From: Ampullaceana balthica
Taxonomy: Eukaryota > Mollusca > Gastropoda > Lymnaeidae
Reading direction: 5' to 3'
NCBI GenBank assembly: GCA_944989445.1
Contig: CALYLW010000314.1
Coordinates: 339,124 to 403,123 of the forward strand
Length of the DNA: 64,000 nucleotides
Both the position numbers and the translations under genes were made by a program. How positions within the stretch are numbered: position 1 is the stretch's first letter; every line of letters starts with the position of its first letter. Below the pieces are notes generated by a model, which was not told where the DNA came from, made no database searches, and saw nothing but the letters and a program-made list of their open reading frames with translations. This document shows positions 1 through 12,200 of this stretch, in pieces.

Positions 1-303
1 CGTTACGCCAGGTGGCGATGACCGTGTTACATCTCCACAGCTTCCACTCGTAATAAACTTCTGTTGAGCCATGTATGGATCACTGGCTGCAAACGTATGG
101 TGGATTTTTCTGGCCGTCTCACTTCCTCTGTCAATGGTACCACGTGATTCACTTGTGGATCTGTTGATGACGTCTTTAATCTCCATAAGCAGAAGACTAT
201 TCTCTTTCTTTTTTTCTTCAACCTTAAGCTTCAGTTTTGATAATTCCCGGCGCATTCTCTCTGATTCCCGTACAAGGCATTTATAATCAGACAACTGTTC
301 CAT
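1..303 (-). CDS. 5' coding exon of an unrecognised coiled-coil protein (partial)
   Basis: The minus strand is open from the ATG at 303 to the window edge (101 codons). An in-frame TGA lies 12 nt upstream of the ATG, which supports it as the start. The protein begins MEQLSDYKCLVRESERMRR; the first ~45 residues are rich in Glu, Lys, Arg and Leu and look like a heptad coiled coil. A Ser/Thr-rich stretch follows, ending near DPYMAQQKFITSG at the edge. I do not recognise the family. It is probably the first coding exon, because a strong minus-strand splice donor (AAG then GTATGT, intron starting at 3277) could belong to its 5' non-coding exon. The candidate promoter at 3.3-3.4 kb carries an RFX X-box match, so a ciliary role is possible but is only inference. 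The rest of the gene lies to the left of the window. Confidence 0.55.
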   Translation of the reverse strand, partial: MEQLSDYKCLVRESERMRRELSKLKLKVEEKKKENSLLLMEIKDVINRSTSESRGTIDRGSETARKIHHTFAASDPYMAQQKFITSGSCGDVTRSSPPGVT

Positions 304-650
304 GGTGCACGGTCAGGTCTTCTATTAGTCTGTCAAACTTTGATCACACCATTGTAGAAGATGTGTGCGAATGAGAAAATGTAGAGAAGAGTTCTTTATC
401 CGGAAAGTCAAGGAATCCTCTTTTTCATCGCAATGCTAAAGTGGATTCAAAATATTGAGAAGAGGGGTGCCTGTGATTTTAAAATAAATAAATATATATA
501 TAATGAATAAACGCCACTCCAAGAATGCAATAAATTATAGGACGAATTATTATACGTCCTCTCTCACACAGTCAATATTATCCCTTTAATAGATACAAAT
601 ATATTTGCCTCTCTTTTTTTCTCGGCCTTCTCCAGCCTCAGACGAACAGA

Positions 651-654
651 ATCT

Positions 655-702
<48 letters not shown>

Positions 703-803
703 CCTTCCCTCTCTCTGTCTTTCTCTCTCTCTCTCTGTGTGTCTTTCTCTCTCGCTCTCTCTGTCTTTCTATCTCTCTATTTCTCTTTCTTTCTCTCTCT
801 CCC
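651..803. repeat. (CT)n microsatellite
   Basis: Imperfect CT/CTTT dinucleotide tract of ~150 bp. The open frame across it encodes only Ser-Leu repeats and is not a gene. Confidence 0.95.
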
Positions 804-838
804 CCCATTTTCAACAGTGGCTACCGGCTGGATGGATG

Positions 839-1042
839 CAGTGCCGTCTTAACGCATAGGCCCTTTGGGCATTTGCATGGGGGAAAATGAGCATAGGGGT
901 TCCATGGGAATATGTTTATTTATATATATTATGTATATGTTTTTTTTATTTCTGCGTGGGGGGGGGGTGCACTCTTTCTTTGCCCAGGGGCCCAACACTA
1001 TTTCTTTGCCTAGGGGCCCAAAATGGTGTAAAGACGGCTCTG
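839..1042. mobile_element. hAT-like MITE (204 bp)
   Basis: Terminal inverted repeats CAGTGCCGTCTTAAC (left) and CAGAGCCGTCTTTAC (right end, reverse complement) bound a short non-coding interior. The flanking 8-mers gatggatg and ggtggata agree at 6 of 8 positions, consistent with a decayed 8-bp hAT target duplication. The ORFs inside are spurious. Confidence 0.65.
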
Positions 1043-1901
1043 GGTGGATATAGACCAATCTTGGTACACTACATCTTTATGTTCTATATTAAAATACGAT
1101 ATTGAACAAAACTCCTATATCCAGTCCTGTTGTGGCCGGGGGCGCCTATTTCATTTGCATTATATAAACTTTGTTAATACAAACATATCTTACAATAACT
1201 TTAATGTTTAAACAACAAGATTGGGTTGGTTACAAATCGATAAACGCAAGTCTAAATTCGCAGCCATTGCTTTTGTGGTGTGTAGCGGTATGTAAAAGTA
1301 AATTAATTTCAAATTAATCTCTTTATCCATTTTACTCTGGAAAATTCTTTAAATAATGTGTTGGCTAGAATTCAGATTTTAATGGGACAACTTTTCAAAC
1401 GTTTACCTTATTTATCAGACTATGAGTTTAATAGAGTTCTTCTTATTATTATTTTTAGCCTTGCCTAAAGTATTTTATATTTGAAGGATCTCAGTTATTT
1501 TTTTTAACCTACTTTGATGCGACAAGATTTAAAGTTTTACCCCATTTATTTGTCAGACAACAAATGCAATTGTAATATTAGTATTCATAGTCACTTGATT
1601 CGGGTATGATCTAATTATTCTAGAAACTTCTGTGACTTCATTTTCCGTTAGGTCTCCATAATCTAAATCAGATTTTAGTCACTGTTTTTCTGACTGATTA
1701 TCAGTTGGGTAAACCTCACATGATAGAAAGGGTATGTCGGAGTCCCTCTTTAAACTTAAATAAGTATTGGTTATAGATTTAGCTATTGCATTTCTTTGGA
1801 ATATATATTTGTATTCTAAAAATATTTACGATATGAAACAAGTCGCTACAGGTTTCTGTAGCGTGTGCGGTGTGGGTTAAGTAATAATTTAAACCTGGAA
1901 C

Positions 1902-1924
1902 TTTCTAGAAAGCACTTATATATA
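1902..1924 (+). promoter_or_regulatory. Possible heat-shock element and TATA box
   Basis: TTTCTAGAAA (1902-1911) is an inverted nTTCnnGAAn pair, followed about 6 bp later by TATATATA. The arrangement resembles a compact promoter, but no gene follows it, so it may belong to a solo LTR or be chance. Confidence 0.2.
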
Positions 1925-2067
1925 GCCTCTACGCTATTCCCCGAACATAAATGTAGGTGTAGAATAATAGTAAACGTGACTTTGTGTATTGATAAAACTT
2001 AGCCATATTTGGTATAGAGACATTCGTAATACGACCTGGAACGTGATCGAACGAGAAAACGTGAGGG

Positions 2068-2440
2068 AATCCAAAATGGGATCTCACGGGGAACGGGATC
2101 CAATCTGAAGAAGATTCCTGTTCATTAAATTCATGCTACAAAGATTGATACCCCACAGCAGGTAATCAAGATTTCGAGACAAACTGGGTACTATAGGGGA
2201 AAGGGATCCAAACTAGAAAGGGATCTCATTAAACAACGGGATCATTGTGATGTATGGCATCATATCGGGAACGGGATTGCACCAGGAATGGGATCCGGTT
2301 ATGCAACGGGATCATGATGGGGTATGTGAACCCATCGAACTATGGGATCATAATTAGGGAACCACCAAAAGCGGGATCCCATTATGCAACGGTATCGTAA
2401 TTCGTACTGGGTGGGATACAAAAGGGGATCCATAATGTAG
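2068..2440. repeat. Degenerate GGGATC-rich repeat region
   Basis: The hexamer GGGATC or a close variant recurs roughly every 20-40 bp (for example near 2086, 2106, 2206, 2250, 2290, 2306, 2345 and 2376), often preceded by AAC or AAA. It looks like an old, diverged tandem array or the leader of a retroelement. Confidence 0.45.
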
Positions 2441-3275
2441 GTCCGGGGGCGCCGGGTGTATTGGTTAGTTAAGTTATAAAAGAACATATTCTAATATCAC
2501 TCTATTAAAACTTTACTGAATATTTTATAAAGTACTGAGACTTAGTAATTAAAAGAAAACGTGTTCAAATTTAATATGAGAGGCTGTATATTTATTAAAC
2601 CTTTCGTCGGTGCTGAAATATCCTTAGCCCCAACACATAGGCTACATATTATTGATCTTGCTCAATAATTGGCGCATAGTTCGCGGGGTCAGTATTTTTC
2701 TCAAATAAAGTATGTGTGTGGGGGCTTTTTTTTATTTAGAAAAAATTATTATTATTTTTTTTGGTGTGTACAATTTATATTTATATTTATAGATGTTGAT
2801 TAAAGGAAAATATTAACATTTGGGGGAGGGGTTCATTTATCCCCAGGTCAAGCTTAACCTTTGTGTCGGTGCTTCTTTACCTTGGGGTCTGTCCAATCTA
2901 CCATTAATAGAAATGGGTCAAAAGGAATGCCGTTTTATTCTTTTAATATTTGCTTACTCCATAGCATAGCACCAGGGCAGAGAGGACCAACAGATGTTGA
3001 GAACCGCTGCCAGCAGGTATGCTTTTAGTCTCAGCTGAGTGTTGTCATCCACACACACACACCCCCCCCCCGCGACTGCATCCCCCAGCACCCCACCCCT
3101 CGATGTAGACGCCCCTGATCAGTAATCGGTAGTGAAAGTAATATTACATTTATAAGGGCCCCCATTAATTGATCAAGCTAACTCGTAAACACTGTTTGCT
3201 GCGGCGTCAACTTAACTGTTCAAATGTTATAAACCCGAAAGCAATGACAATTGACGCTAATGGAATTGGTGACAT

Positions 3276-3420
3276 ACCTTGTGTGTAGGTCTCAGCACAG
3301 CTCCACAACGCCAGCAGTTCGTCAGCTCGGGGCGACCAGGAGACGCAGAGACAAACACACCATCCACCTTGCAAAAAGAGCGTCACGTGACTCGTCGTCA
3401 CCATGGCAACGCTTTTCAAG
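3276..3420. promoter_or_regulatory. Candidate bidirectional promoter / first exons
   Basis: This CpG-richer segment stands out from AT-rich surroundings. On the minus strand CACACAAG is followed by GTATGT, a strong donor (exon end 3278). On the plus strand TTCAAG is followed by GTATTT (exon end 3420). Between them are GTCACGTGAC (3382-3391), a full palindromic E-box of the USF/TFE type, and GTCACCATGGCAAC (3397-3410), which fits the RFX X-box. The X-box overlaps a well-framed ATG at 3403, so its role is ambiguous. Initiation in both directions toward the 1-303 and 6228-18932 exons is inferred. Confidence 0.4.
3403..3420 (+). CDS. Candidate first coding exon (MATLFK) of the giant gene
   Basis: The ATG at 3403 has an excellent context (tcaccATGg). 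Six codons later the exon would end at AAG followed by GTATTT, in phase 0. The giant exon at 6228 starts right after an AG acceptor, also in phase 0, so joining would give MATLFK followed by QCEQKVNNIGQ. This is the only upstream plus-strand start I found with matching phase and a donor. The alternative is that an unseen exon lies between and the overlapping X-box word is what is conserved. Unsupported by transcript data. Confidence 0.3.
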
Positions 3421-4635
3421 GTATTTTTGCAGGCGGACAGGCGAGAGTAATCCATAAATGTCAATAGCAACGGTACATGCCATGTATAGTTATTGTCAAC
3501 TCCTGGTTTATTTATTAAAAGGACAAATCAAATTATTTCCGGAATAAGTTGACCAAACGAATTATAAAGGGTGAAACTGTGTATCCATTTCTGTTATAAG
3601 TGTATAATATTAGCTTTAAAAAAAGACACAAAAATAATCCCATATATTTTGTTTAAAAAGACATTATGGACTAATTATGTTCCTTAAATCAGTTTATTTA
3701 TAATGAAATTGATGATACTGAAAAAATTTCATTCATAATAAATTGATAGCTTTTTTCGTTAAATAATTTGTTTCAATTTCAACTGATCAGTCCATTGACA
3801 ATTGAGTCTATGTGGGTTTTTTAAATTAATATATTATTAATGTTTGCTTACATGACTGATATCACCTTCAATAATTCCCAGTCCCTTCAGAACAATGATA
3901 TATCAGAATTGTTCATACATTTTACTTTCAAATTGATTTCTTCAAAATTTAATTCTTTTAAATGTTAAGGAATTCCTATTTATATACAGTCGTTTATATC
4001 CCAAATATTTACTTCAATGGTTCTAAGAATATATTTAGCTTTAAAATCTGGCTCGAAGGAGCTACATTTCAGTATAAAATAAAACGATTATTGGGATTTA
4101 TGATATTTTAAAAAAAAAGAATTAATAAAATAAATAACAGTATCACATGCTAAGCAATTTGAAAATGCAGTAGCCGAAAAGTATATCAATGTTTTATCAG
4201 GAGGGAGGCGTTATTGAGCAAAATGGGGTGGGGAATTCATCAAGTACTGTGTTACCCACCATCAATACAAAAGGGGAACCAATCTTATGTGTGTATGATT
4301 TGTATATTAACAAGCAAAAGTTGTTTCCATTAAAATTTAAGATCAAGTATTAAAAGTGAGTGCACGCCAAATGCGTTGCGCACCTAAAAGCACACGCAAG
4401 GCCCGGGTACTTTTTGACGTAAAACACACTTTTCAACATTTACCATCAAAATGGCGGCTGGATTAAAGAACCATGTAGACACAACAAATGAAATCACCTG
4501 ATCAAACATGGTTTATGTTTTTTAAAGTATATACACTGAAGTACGAATGTGTTGAAGCACTTAAAGTGTATTCAACAGTGGATTATTTACAATTATTTCA
4601 TATATATTTTTTTTTAAATCACGTTAGATAAACTA

Positions 4636-4899
4636 GGTAAAAGCAAAGAGAACGGTGCGCTCGATAAATGGTAATTTTGGCTGCTATATTTGTTTTTTCT
4701 ATTTTAATTTAAAAAAAAGACAACTAAACCTAACCCAGACCCTAAAATTACAACCTTAATTACGTTTATGGATAAAAATAATTGGACTTATTCCCTTTTT
4801 AAGTGTAAAAATACAACATTTCATTCCCGGAAGTACGCGCTCTGCCATAACAATGTATCAATGTAAATAGTTGAGCGCACCGTTCTCTTTGCTTTAGCC
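4636..4899. mobile_element. MITE with 9-bp target-site duplication
   Basis: Inverted ends: left GGTAAAAGCAAAGAGAACGG, right (reverse complement) GGCTAAAGCAAAGAGAACGG, both followed by TGCGCTC. The element is flanked by identical 9-mers GATAAACTA at 4627-4635 and 4900-4908. It is 264 bp and non-coding. A 9-bp TSD with GG-starting ends suggests a Merlin- or Mutator-type element. Confidence 0.85.
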
Positions 4900-5564
4900 G
4901 ATAAACTATAATAAATTGATCTGTCTAACTCTAACATGGAAATTTAAAAAAAGAAATTACCACGTCTATTTTTTTATTTTCATAGATCAGGAATTATTTA
5001 GCCTTTTTTTTTACTTTTAACTTTTTTTTTAAATTTTAAAATTAAAATATCTACTAGTCTACATAAAAAAAATATTTTTAAAATCCTCTCATTTTAAAAA
5101 AAATTTATCATTTGAGTTATACACATTTTAATCATAGTATAAGTTATAAGTATTAGAGCACATTATTATATTGGAGGAGAGGGGCTTAAATCTAAAATCT
5201 TGAATTTTAACTTATTCACACAAATTTCTTTTTATAAACACATATTTCGTCCATGAAACAATGAAGTCATGAAGCTATTGATATTGGTTGGAAACAAAAG
5301 ATGTGTTGATAAGGAAATGAGTAACTAATTAGTAGGCAGTCAGATTACTTATCGGTGTTTACACACAAAATAGTGGGTTGGGTATCAGCAAGGAACCGTG
5401 TTCATTTTTGCCAAATAAATAAAGTGCTCTTGTCATTTAAATTAATTGAAAATTGTGTTACTCAATACACAAACGAAAATAATGATAAAAAATTAATGTT
5501 CGTGGGGGGAAAAAACATACCCTATTATTAACAGCTTAAAGCTGTGTTGGATAGTTTTTATTTA

Positions 5565-5795
5565 GTGTAAGTAAAGTAAAGCAAAGTAAAGTTCCCTTTT
5601 CGGACAATGCTGGTCGATGGGACAAGCGAAGCAGGGTTCACAAGTTGCTATAGCCACGGCATACGAGTGGATTGCGTGGCTAGCACTATGCCCAGCCGCC
5701 TTTACTTTATGCCAACTAATGTCAGGCACCCATTCGGAGCTAGGAGGACTCAGAGACACCCTTGGCCTCGGGAACAAGAAGCTCGACCACCGCAC
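5565..5795 (-). mobile_element. Diverged tRNA-derived SINE (copy 1)
   Basis: Reads on the minus strand as a SINE body ending in a TTTACT-type tail. It shares long blocks with the better copy near 33.4 kb, including the CCCAG-CTGCC/CCGCC-TTTACTTT block and the GTCAGG-ACCCATTCG-AGCT block. The tRNA-like head is decayed. The short ORFs here come from the repeat. Confidence 0.65.
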
Positions 5796-6227
5796 CCCCC
5801 TCTATTATATAAGTGTAGTCACATAAAAATGTAGTGCATCTACTTCTCTCTCTCCCTCCTTGTATCTCTCTTCCAATCCCATACTTTCTCCTTTCTTTGC
5901 TCCCTATCGCTCCCATGTTACCTTTCACTCACACACGATTCCAAACTTTTCCTACTGGTCTAAGTTTTGATAGATTTAATTATCACGTATTTTAAAGCCA
6001 TTTTAACTTTAAAAAACATTTCTTTAAAAACAAGAACGGCTAATTTTCAGCACAACGATTGAAATAATACCTTTTATTACAGTCGCAACTTTCAAAGGTA
6101 ATCAATATTCAAAACTATTATCAAAGGAATACATTTAATAAATAATATATCTCGATTTTTTAAAAAATCCTCTAATGTATTATGACAATGACAATGTACA
6201 CATTATTTTTTATATTTAAACTTTTAG

Positions 6228-9200
6228 CAATGTGAACAGAAAGTAAACAATATCGGCCAAGAATGCCAAATAACACAGAGAAGACTTTTGGAAGAAATCG
6301 CTAAACATAAAATGTCTGACAATCCCACTAAGAAAGTAATTCAGGAGCGGTCAACTTCATCAAAGTACCGACGTTCTGATACAGCGTGGACCGTTTCCAA
6401 GAGGCCACCCACTCGAAATCGAGTTTTCCCACCGAAGACGTTCAAGCCGTGTCACAGGAGAGCAATGGTATCTCACAGCGACTCCACGTTAGAGTCCACC
6501 CGCATGTCCCCCGGAAATGGTTTTACGTCCAGCTCCGACATTATGTTGGACAGCAGCAAAAACATCAGCGACCTTCCGCTGAGCAGCCTGTCGTCGGTGG
6601 AACTTCCCTCGGAGCATCAGACGTCCATGAACAGACACTCGCGAACTGAGCCCAAGTTTATTTCGAGACTCAGGGAAACCCCCACGAGGGATAAACAAGA
6701 TAAACAAATTGTGCGAGATGAACTTGTAGGGAAGGTAGAGGCAGGGCAGGGTACAAATAAAACCAGGAATTTCGTAAAGGGTGACAGGGCGGCAAGGTGC
6801 CGAGGAGACGCGGGGAAAACGTCAAAATTCCAGCCCGTGGCGCTACCGCGCGCGAACAGCAAACTGTGCCGTGAAAAGGCGGCATGCGAGAAAAAATCAG
6901 ATGATGTCAAAAATGGAGATGGTAGAGATAAACAGAAGCAGAAAACTACTTCACTTCGACGTTTAGGAATCCGAGTATCTTCTCTCGATGGATCGAGGAA
7001 ACCAATGGAATGCAAAAATGCCGAGGTTGAAAAACGCGAGGCCGGACGTTGTCATTCAGATGTTGATATTTCCAAGTCACTAAGAGACACAAATGAATGT
7101 AAGAACCAGATCGAATATTCTCCCCAACAAAGCCCTTGCCAGAAACTCTGCGAAGCCCCGAACCTCGCTGAAAGGCGGGCGTGCGACTCGCACATCTCGG
7201 GACAAAAGCGTGAGGTGGTTGATGTGCCGAGCAAAGCGGGGGCTCCAACGGATGGCAAGCAGCCTAAGGCACTGGTCAAGTTGAAAGGCGTGGGCCACCA
7301 GAATCCAATGTCACTGGCCTACAAGATGTTGAAAGAAGTTGTGCCCGAACCACAGCCTATGCTCGAGGTCAAGTACAACGCGCCCACAATGTGGACCAAC
7401 ACACACTCCGAAGCTGCAGCGCCAGAAAATGTTCTTATCAAGAAAAAATTGTTCAAGTTTATAGTGAAGAAACCTGCTCAACCCGCCAATTCAAAGCCAT
7501 CCAAGGTTGTCGAAACAGTCCCTAAATGTCAACAGGCCACTCAACAAGTGAAAGATTCGCCAAACTTCTCAGTTCAGAAGCCGGCAATAGACATACCTAC
7601 CAAAAAGGTGAGTGCTTGCAGTGATCATAAATCGAAATGTGACGAATCCATGTCAGACGTCAAAAAAAATCAGAACAGCCAGTTGTTACAACGTTCTCAC
7701 CTACATCCCCCTGTGCCGAAGACGTCTTCCCCGCAGCCGGAGAGTGCGGTCGAAAGGGACGTCACCACCAACAAGGATCCCACTAACCCAATGGATTCTA
7801 GTAACGGAAGAAGTGACAGCTCAACGAATTCCACAATGGATATAGGCGCTCCCTCACGGGCGGTATGCCCCGGCTCGATTCAAGTTAACAAGTCCATGGA
7901 CAAGAGAGACGTTGTTGAGCCGACTTCACAAGCCGCTTTAAAGATTTCACCCCCCGATGTACCGAGTAATCGTTTAAAAATAGCTTCCACCGAAGCAAAT
8001 CCTGTCGTACAAACAGATACCGATACGCAAGCTGAACTCATCTCTGTGCCCTCAGTTGCGAGGAAAAGTTTCAACGAGATCTCAGAAAAGATTCAAACGC
8101 AATCATCGGCGAGTAACCGGCCCACCAAAAGTAAGACAAACGAAAAAACAAATACGAGCGCCTCGGCGAGTGACAAATACCCGAAGCCAGACCGGTGGAG
8201 AGCTAAACATGTAAACAGCGCAGCCAATAAACAAAACACAATCCAGGATAGCGTGGTTGGCCAAAGGACGAACGGGAACGATAGTTCGGATGCAAGAGTG
8301 AAAAACAAACTCAAGTCTCGAAACTCATCCGCTCCACCAAGCGACCAAAGGGCGGCGCAGGCACATCAGCATTTAGATAACAGTAAAACCGCGCTGGTCA
8401 ATAAAGAGAGTAAAACTGTACGTAGCCAAAAAGATCCTCCAGTAGGAAAATCACCCCCAAAGTTAAAAGAACAGCCGACGTTAACGTCTGAGAGCTGTCC
8501 CAGGAGCCCAAAAAGAAATTCAAACGACACGAAGCATGTCAAGGACATCCCGAACGCTAACAATGACAGCGGAAAGGTACAAGCCAATGTGAACAACCGG
8601 AAAAAAATTTACTCTCCCAAAAATGCGCAACTAATTAGTGATTACTCTAATGACGACGACGCGTCAAAGCAAGTTTCAGAACGACGCAATTTTCAGAAAC
8701 AGGAGTCCAACTCGAAGGATCTGAAAGCTAACAATCTAAAGATGGAAGGCGGTGTACCATCGTCGACTAGAAGTGTAAAAAAAATCAAACCATCCAGTTA
8801 CGAAGCCTCCCAAGGTTCTTCAAGCGAACCAAGGGTGGCTAATTACAACGAGACGCCCCAGCCAATAAATACTGACACTTCGTTTGGGAAAAAAAACGTC
8901 GAACTTCAGCGCTCTCAATCCTGGGACCAGTCTTCCAAAATATCCGCTGACGATGACGAGGGAGAAGTAGGGGAAAACAGGCGCGGCATCCACAGCAAGA
9001 TCAACTCTGAAATTAATGAGATTGTAGAGGTCGTGTTGGAGTTTCTGACTAAGAGGAAAGAAATGTCAGTTCAGAGATCCCCGGAATTAAACCAAGAGAC
9101 CCCAGCCGCATTGATGGTCAAATCCTCGTCTATAAATTTAGGTGAGGCAACGGGAGACCCGCTCATCCGAAGTCCGCCTACAGACGTCGTCCAGTTGTCG

Positions 9201-12200
9201 TCCATCACAAGCAGCGATGTGGGACAGACCGAGACGTCACCACCGCAGGAGAGTACCCAACAGGCGCACAAGTTTGAGAGTATACGGACCTACTTCGAGA
9301 GTCAGGTCAATCGACTCGGGGCTTTCAGGAAGGACATTAAGTACCCGGACTACTCGCCGCATAGAAACTACCTGAGGAACATGAAATCTCCTACGTCTGA
9401 GCCGAGGCTTGACACCCAGGAAGTCGCCAGTGAAAGTCCCGTGGAAAGAAAGCAATCGGAAACCAGCAGGAATTCAAAATCCGCGTGCATTCAATCCCCC
9501 ATTTCATTGGGTATCACTTCTAACACGACGTATTCTGATAATTACGAAGCGCAAAGTAGATTGCAGAGACTGCGGGCCCTTGTTCCTAATGAACAGGGGG
9601 ACAAGGTGGAGATTTTACAACCACCTGTTCCTTCAGCCCGGAAATCGCCTATCGACAAGTCGTTCATCAAGAGAAGAATGCGTATCGGCCAAATATTAAA
9701 ATCAAAATTCGAACACAACGTACGACCGAGAAACTCCAGTTGCGACCGATCAAGATCGAAAAGTGCAGTGTACCTCAGCGGGTCGGACACATCCGTTTCC
9801 CAAGCCTCCAGCTCTTTCACGTTGAAGTCTAACAAATCGCACCAGCGAGATCCCCGTCATGAGGAAATAAACAGAGAGAAGGAGAAGATATCTTGTCGCT
9901 GTGCGGCCATACACAGCATTCTTAACGACCTGAAGCATCACATCCTCCTGGAAAGAGTCGGCCAGCAGATGTACACACCAGCACAAGTTCCCAACTACGA
10001 CGACATCAGGCTTGAAGAGAGGGAGTTCAACGAATCGGGTAAAGTCGGGCGGACCGATTCTTCCTATTCAAAAGCGTCCACCTCGGACGGCGTGTCGCAT
10101 TACAGCAAAGATAAATCTGCGACCATCGTCACATCCGGTCGCCCGCTTCCGAAACCGAGATGCAGAATCCCAAGATTCGTGCCAAGCGGAAGCCAGGCCA
10201 AGGCGCCACTCCCACTGGCAGACATAAGCTGCGATTCAGATTATCTCAAGATCATCGCATCCATTATTAAAAACAACGCAATCCTTTCCGACGAGCAGCA
10301 CCCGCACCAAAGCGCTGTCGAGATGCAGATGTGCGCCGACAACGATCGAAAATTCAGAAACAAACCACGTGAGTCGAAGTCTTTCATCGAACATTTCTGC
10401 AAACAACTTGTGGAGAGCTGGCAGCTGAAGCAGGCCCCTTCGGAAGACACAGGGGTGACAAGCCGCGAGCCGAACGTCACACAGGAGAGGCTGAGTAAGG
10501 CGTCCCGGACATCGACCAAAGTGTACAAAAAGGGAGGTGAAAAGATTGAGCTCTTCGAGCGGAATGAAAAATATCACCTGGGCCAAGGGGAGATTAAGGA
10601 CTATGACGAATTCAACTCCATAGACATGTCCGGCTTTCTGCCTGGAGGTTGGATGACATTTTCGCGAAATCTGCCAGATTTCTCAAAGATGTTCGGTCAA
10701 AAAAGATCGTGCGCCAATGAGCTGAAGGAAGCCCAAGCGCACATCGGCGATGTCTATAAAGAGTCCGTCACTGCACACAGCCAGGCTAATAACACACTTT
10801 TTGAACACCCGAGTAAGGGTCTTAAACAGCGGGAGGAAAAATACGCGATCGAAAATAGGAAAAGTGAAAAGAAGGTTGAGAACTCGAGGCACAAAATCTT
10901 AGGTAGCGAAGAAATCCGCAACAAGTCTATTAGAGAATTGCTTGAGTTTGCCTACAGTCAGAAGAACAATGAAAACATCAGCAAGCAGATAGTGCGTGAA
11001 ATTTATGACAGAGCATCGCGAAAGCAGAGCGACGTTAAGTACAAGAAGCAGCTGCGGGAAGGGGCGCTGCAACTGTTTTGTTTACTTACCAGCCAATCGG
11101 TCGGCGAGGAATCCAACAATTTGGAGCAGGAGCTGTTTGACGAAAATTACCCAGTCGAGGAAGAGCGCTGCCACGGCATGGTCGAAAACAGCATAGAAGT
11201 ATCTGTAGAAGACGAAAGCGTTGCAAGGAGTGCCAACCTGCAAGATGCGTACACAATCATGAAAGCAGAGTACGTGGAGCGAATCAAGGAAAACCAGCGC
11301 ATTATCGATCAATGGTCATTGTCCCCATCAAACAAATATCAGACTGAAGACGTGGACAGTACAAAAGAGACAATCGTTAACACGAAAATATGCCAGTTTA
11401 TTCCCCTGGATGAAAACATCAGTGTTTCAGAGACTGCTAAGATAGAAGCCTGTATCGACGAGGCAACCAACCGTGATGTCGTAAAGGCCAAACCGTCGTC
11501 CAAAAAAGGAGTAACATTCGTACTTCCAAGCTTCACTGCCATGATCGACGACGGTCAAGACAATCGCTCCGGTGATAGAGATGACAAAGTTTCTGAAGCA
11601 AAAAGTCCACCAAAAGAAACTCGCCAAAGTGGAGACACCACCGAAGGTCCACGAAGAGATGACGGTAATCATAAGATCGCCAAAGTGGGGGTTGTTGATG
11701 AGTACAGTGATACCCCCGGATATGACGTGGCAGATCCATCTATGCATGGTGCGGCAGTGAAATCGCGTTTTCCAGAGAGCCACGAGACATTAGCAAAAAA
11801 AATTGATGCTAGCCCCACTGAAGCCCGTCAGACCAAAGAATATCCGGCTATTAGTGAAGATATGCACAGGTCACATCTTGGTGGCGATCGTGGTTCAGGT
11901 CAAGGCCTATCATCCCCGCGAGGAGCTAAAATTTCCGCGAAAAGCGAAATAAAAAAATTAATCGAAAATGACGTTCCCGAACCTTTGGAATATGTCCCCA
12001 GGAGCTTTAGGTCAACAGAAATCAGTCCAGACACAGGTCATGGTAAACTGAGTTCCCCGAAGCGAGGTGAACCCACATCACCGGCAGTGACCTCTACAAA
12101 TGACGATGAAGACAAACTTGCTGATAAACTTATGGAGTGCAGGAGCTGCAAATCTATGTACAAATCTAGGCTAAATGATGAGGGATCAACTCCATCGAAG

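Larger units (their letters stand above)
304..3275. other. Intergenic/intronic region with simple repeats and MITE
   Basis: No convincing coding exon is seen. It holds a (CT)n tract, a 204-bp hAT-like MITE, a possible heat-shock-element/TATA pair, and a stretch with many GGGATC words. A GC-rich word, CCGGGGGCGCC, occurs near 1136 and again near 2444. If the 1-303 gene starts at the 3.3-kb exon, this is its first intron. Confidence 0.5.

Noticed and set aside
605..859. 84-codon ORF on the plus strand
   Set aside because: It translates a CT microsatellite into Ser-Leu repeats; no gene features.
6288..6311. Start of the giant ORF at the TTG at 6288
   Set aside because: The frame continues upstream to a splice acceptor at 6227; a TTG start is not needed. 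The first ATG is 6312.
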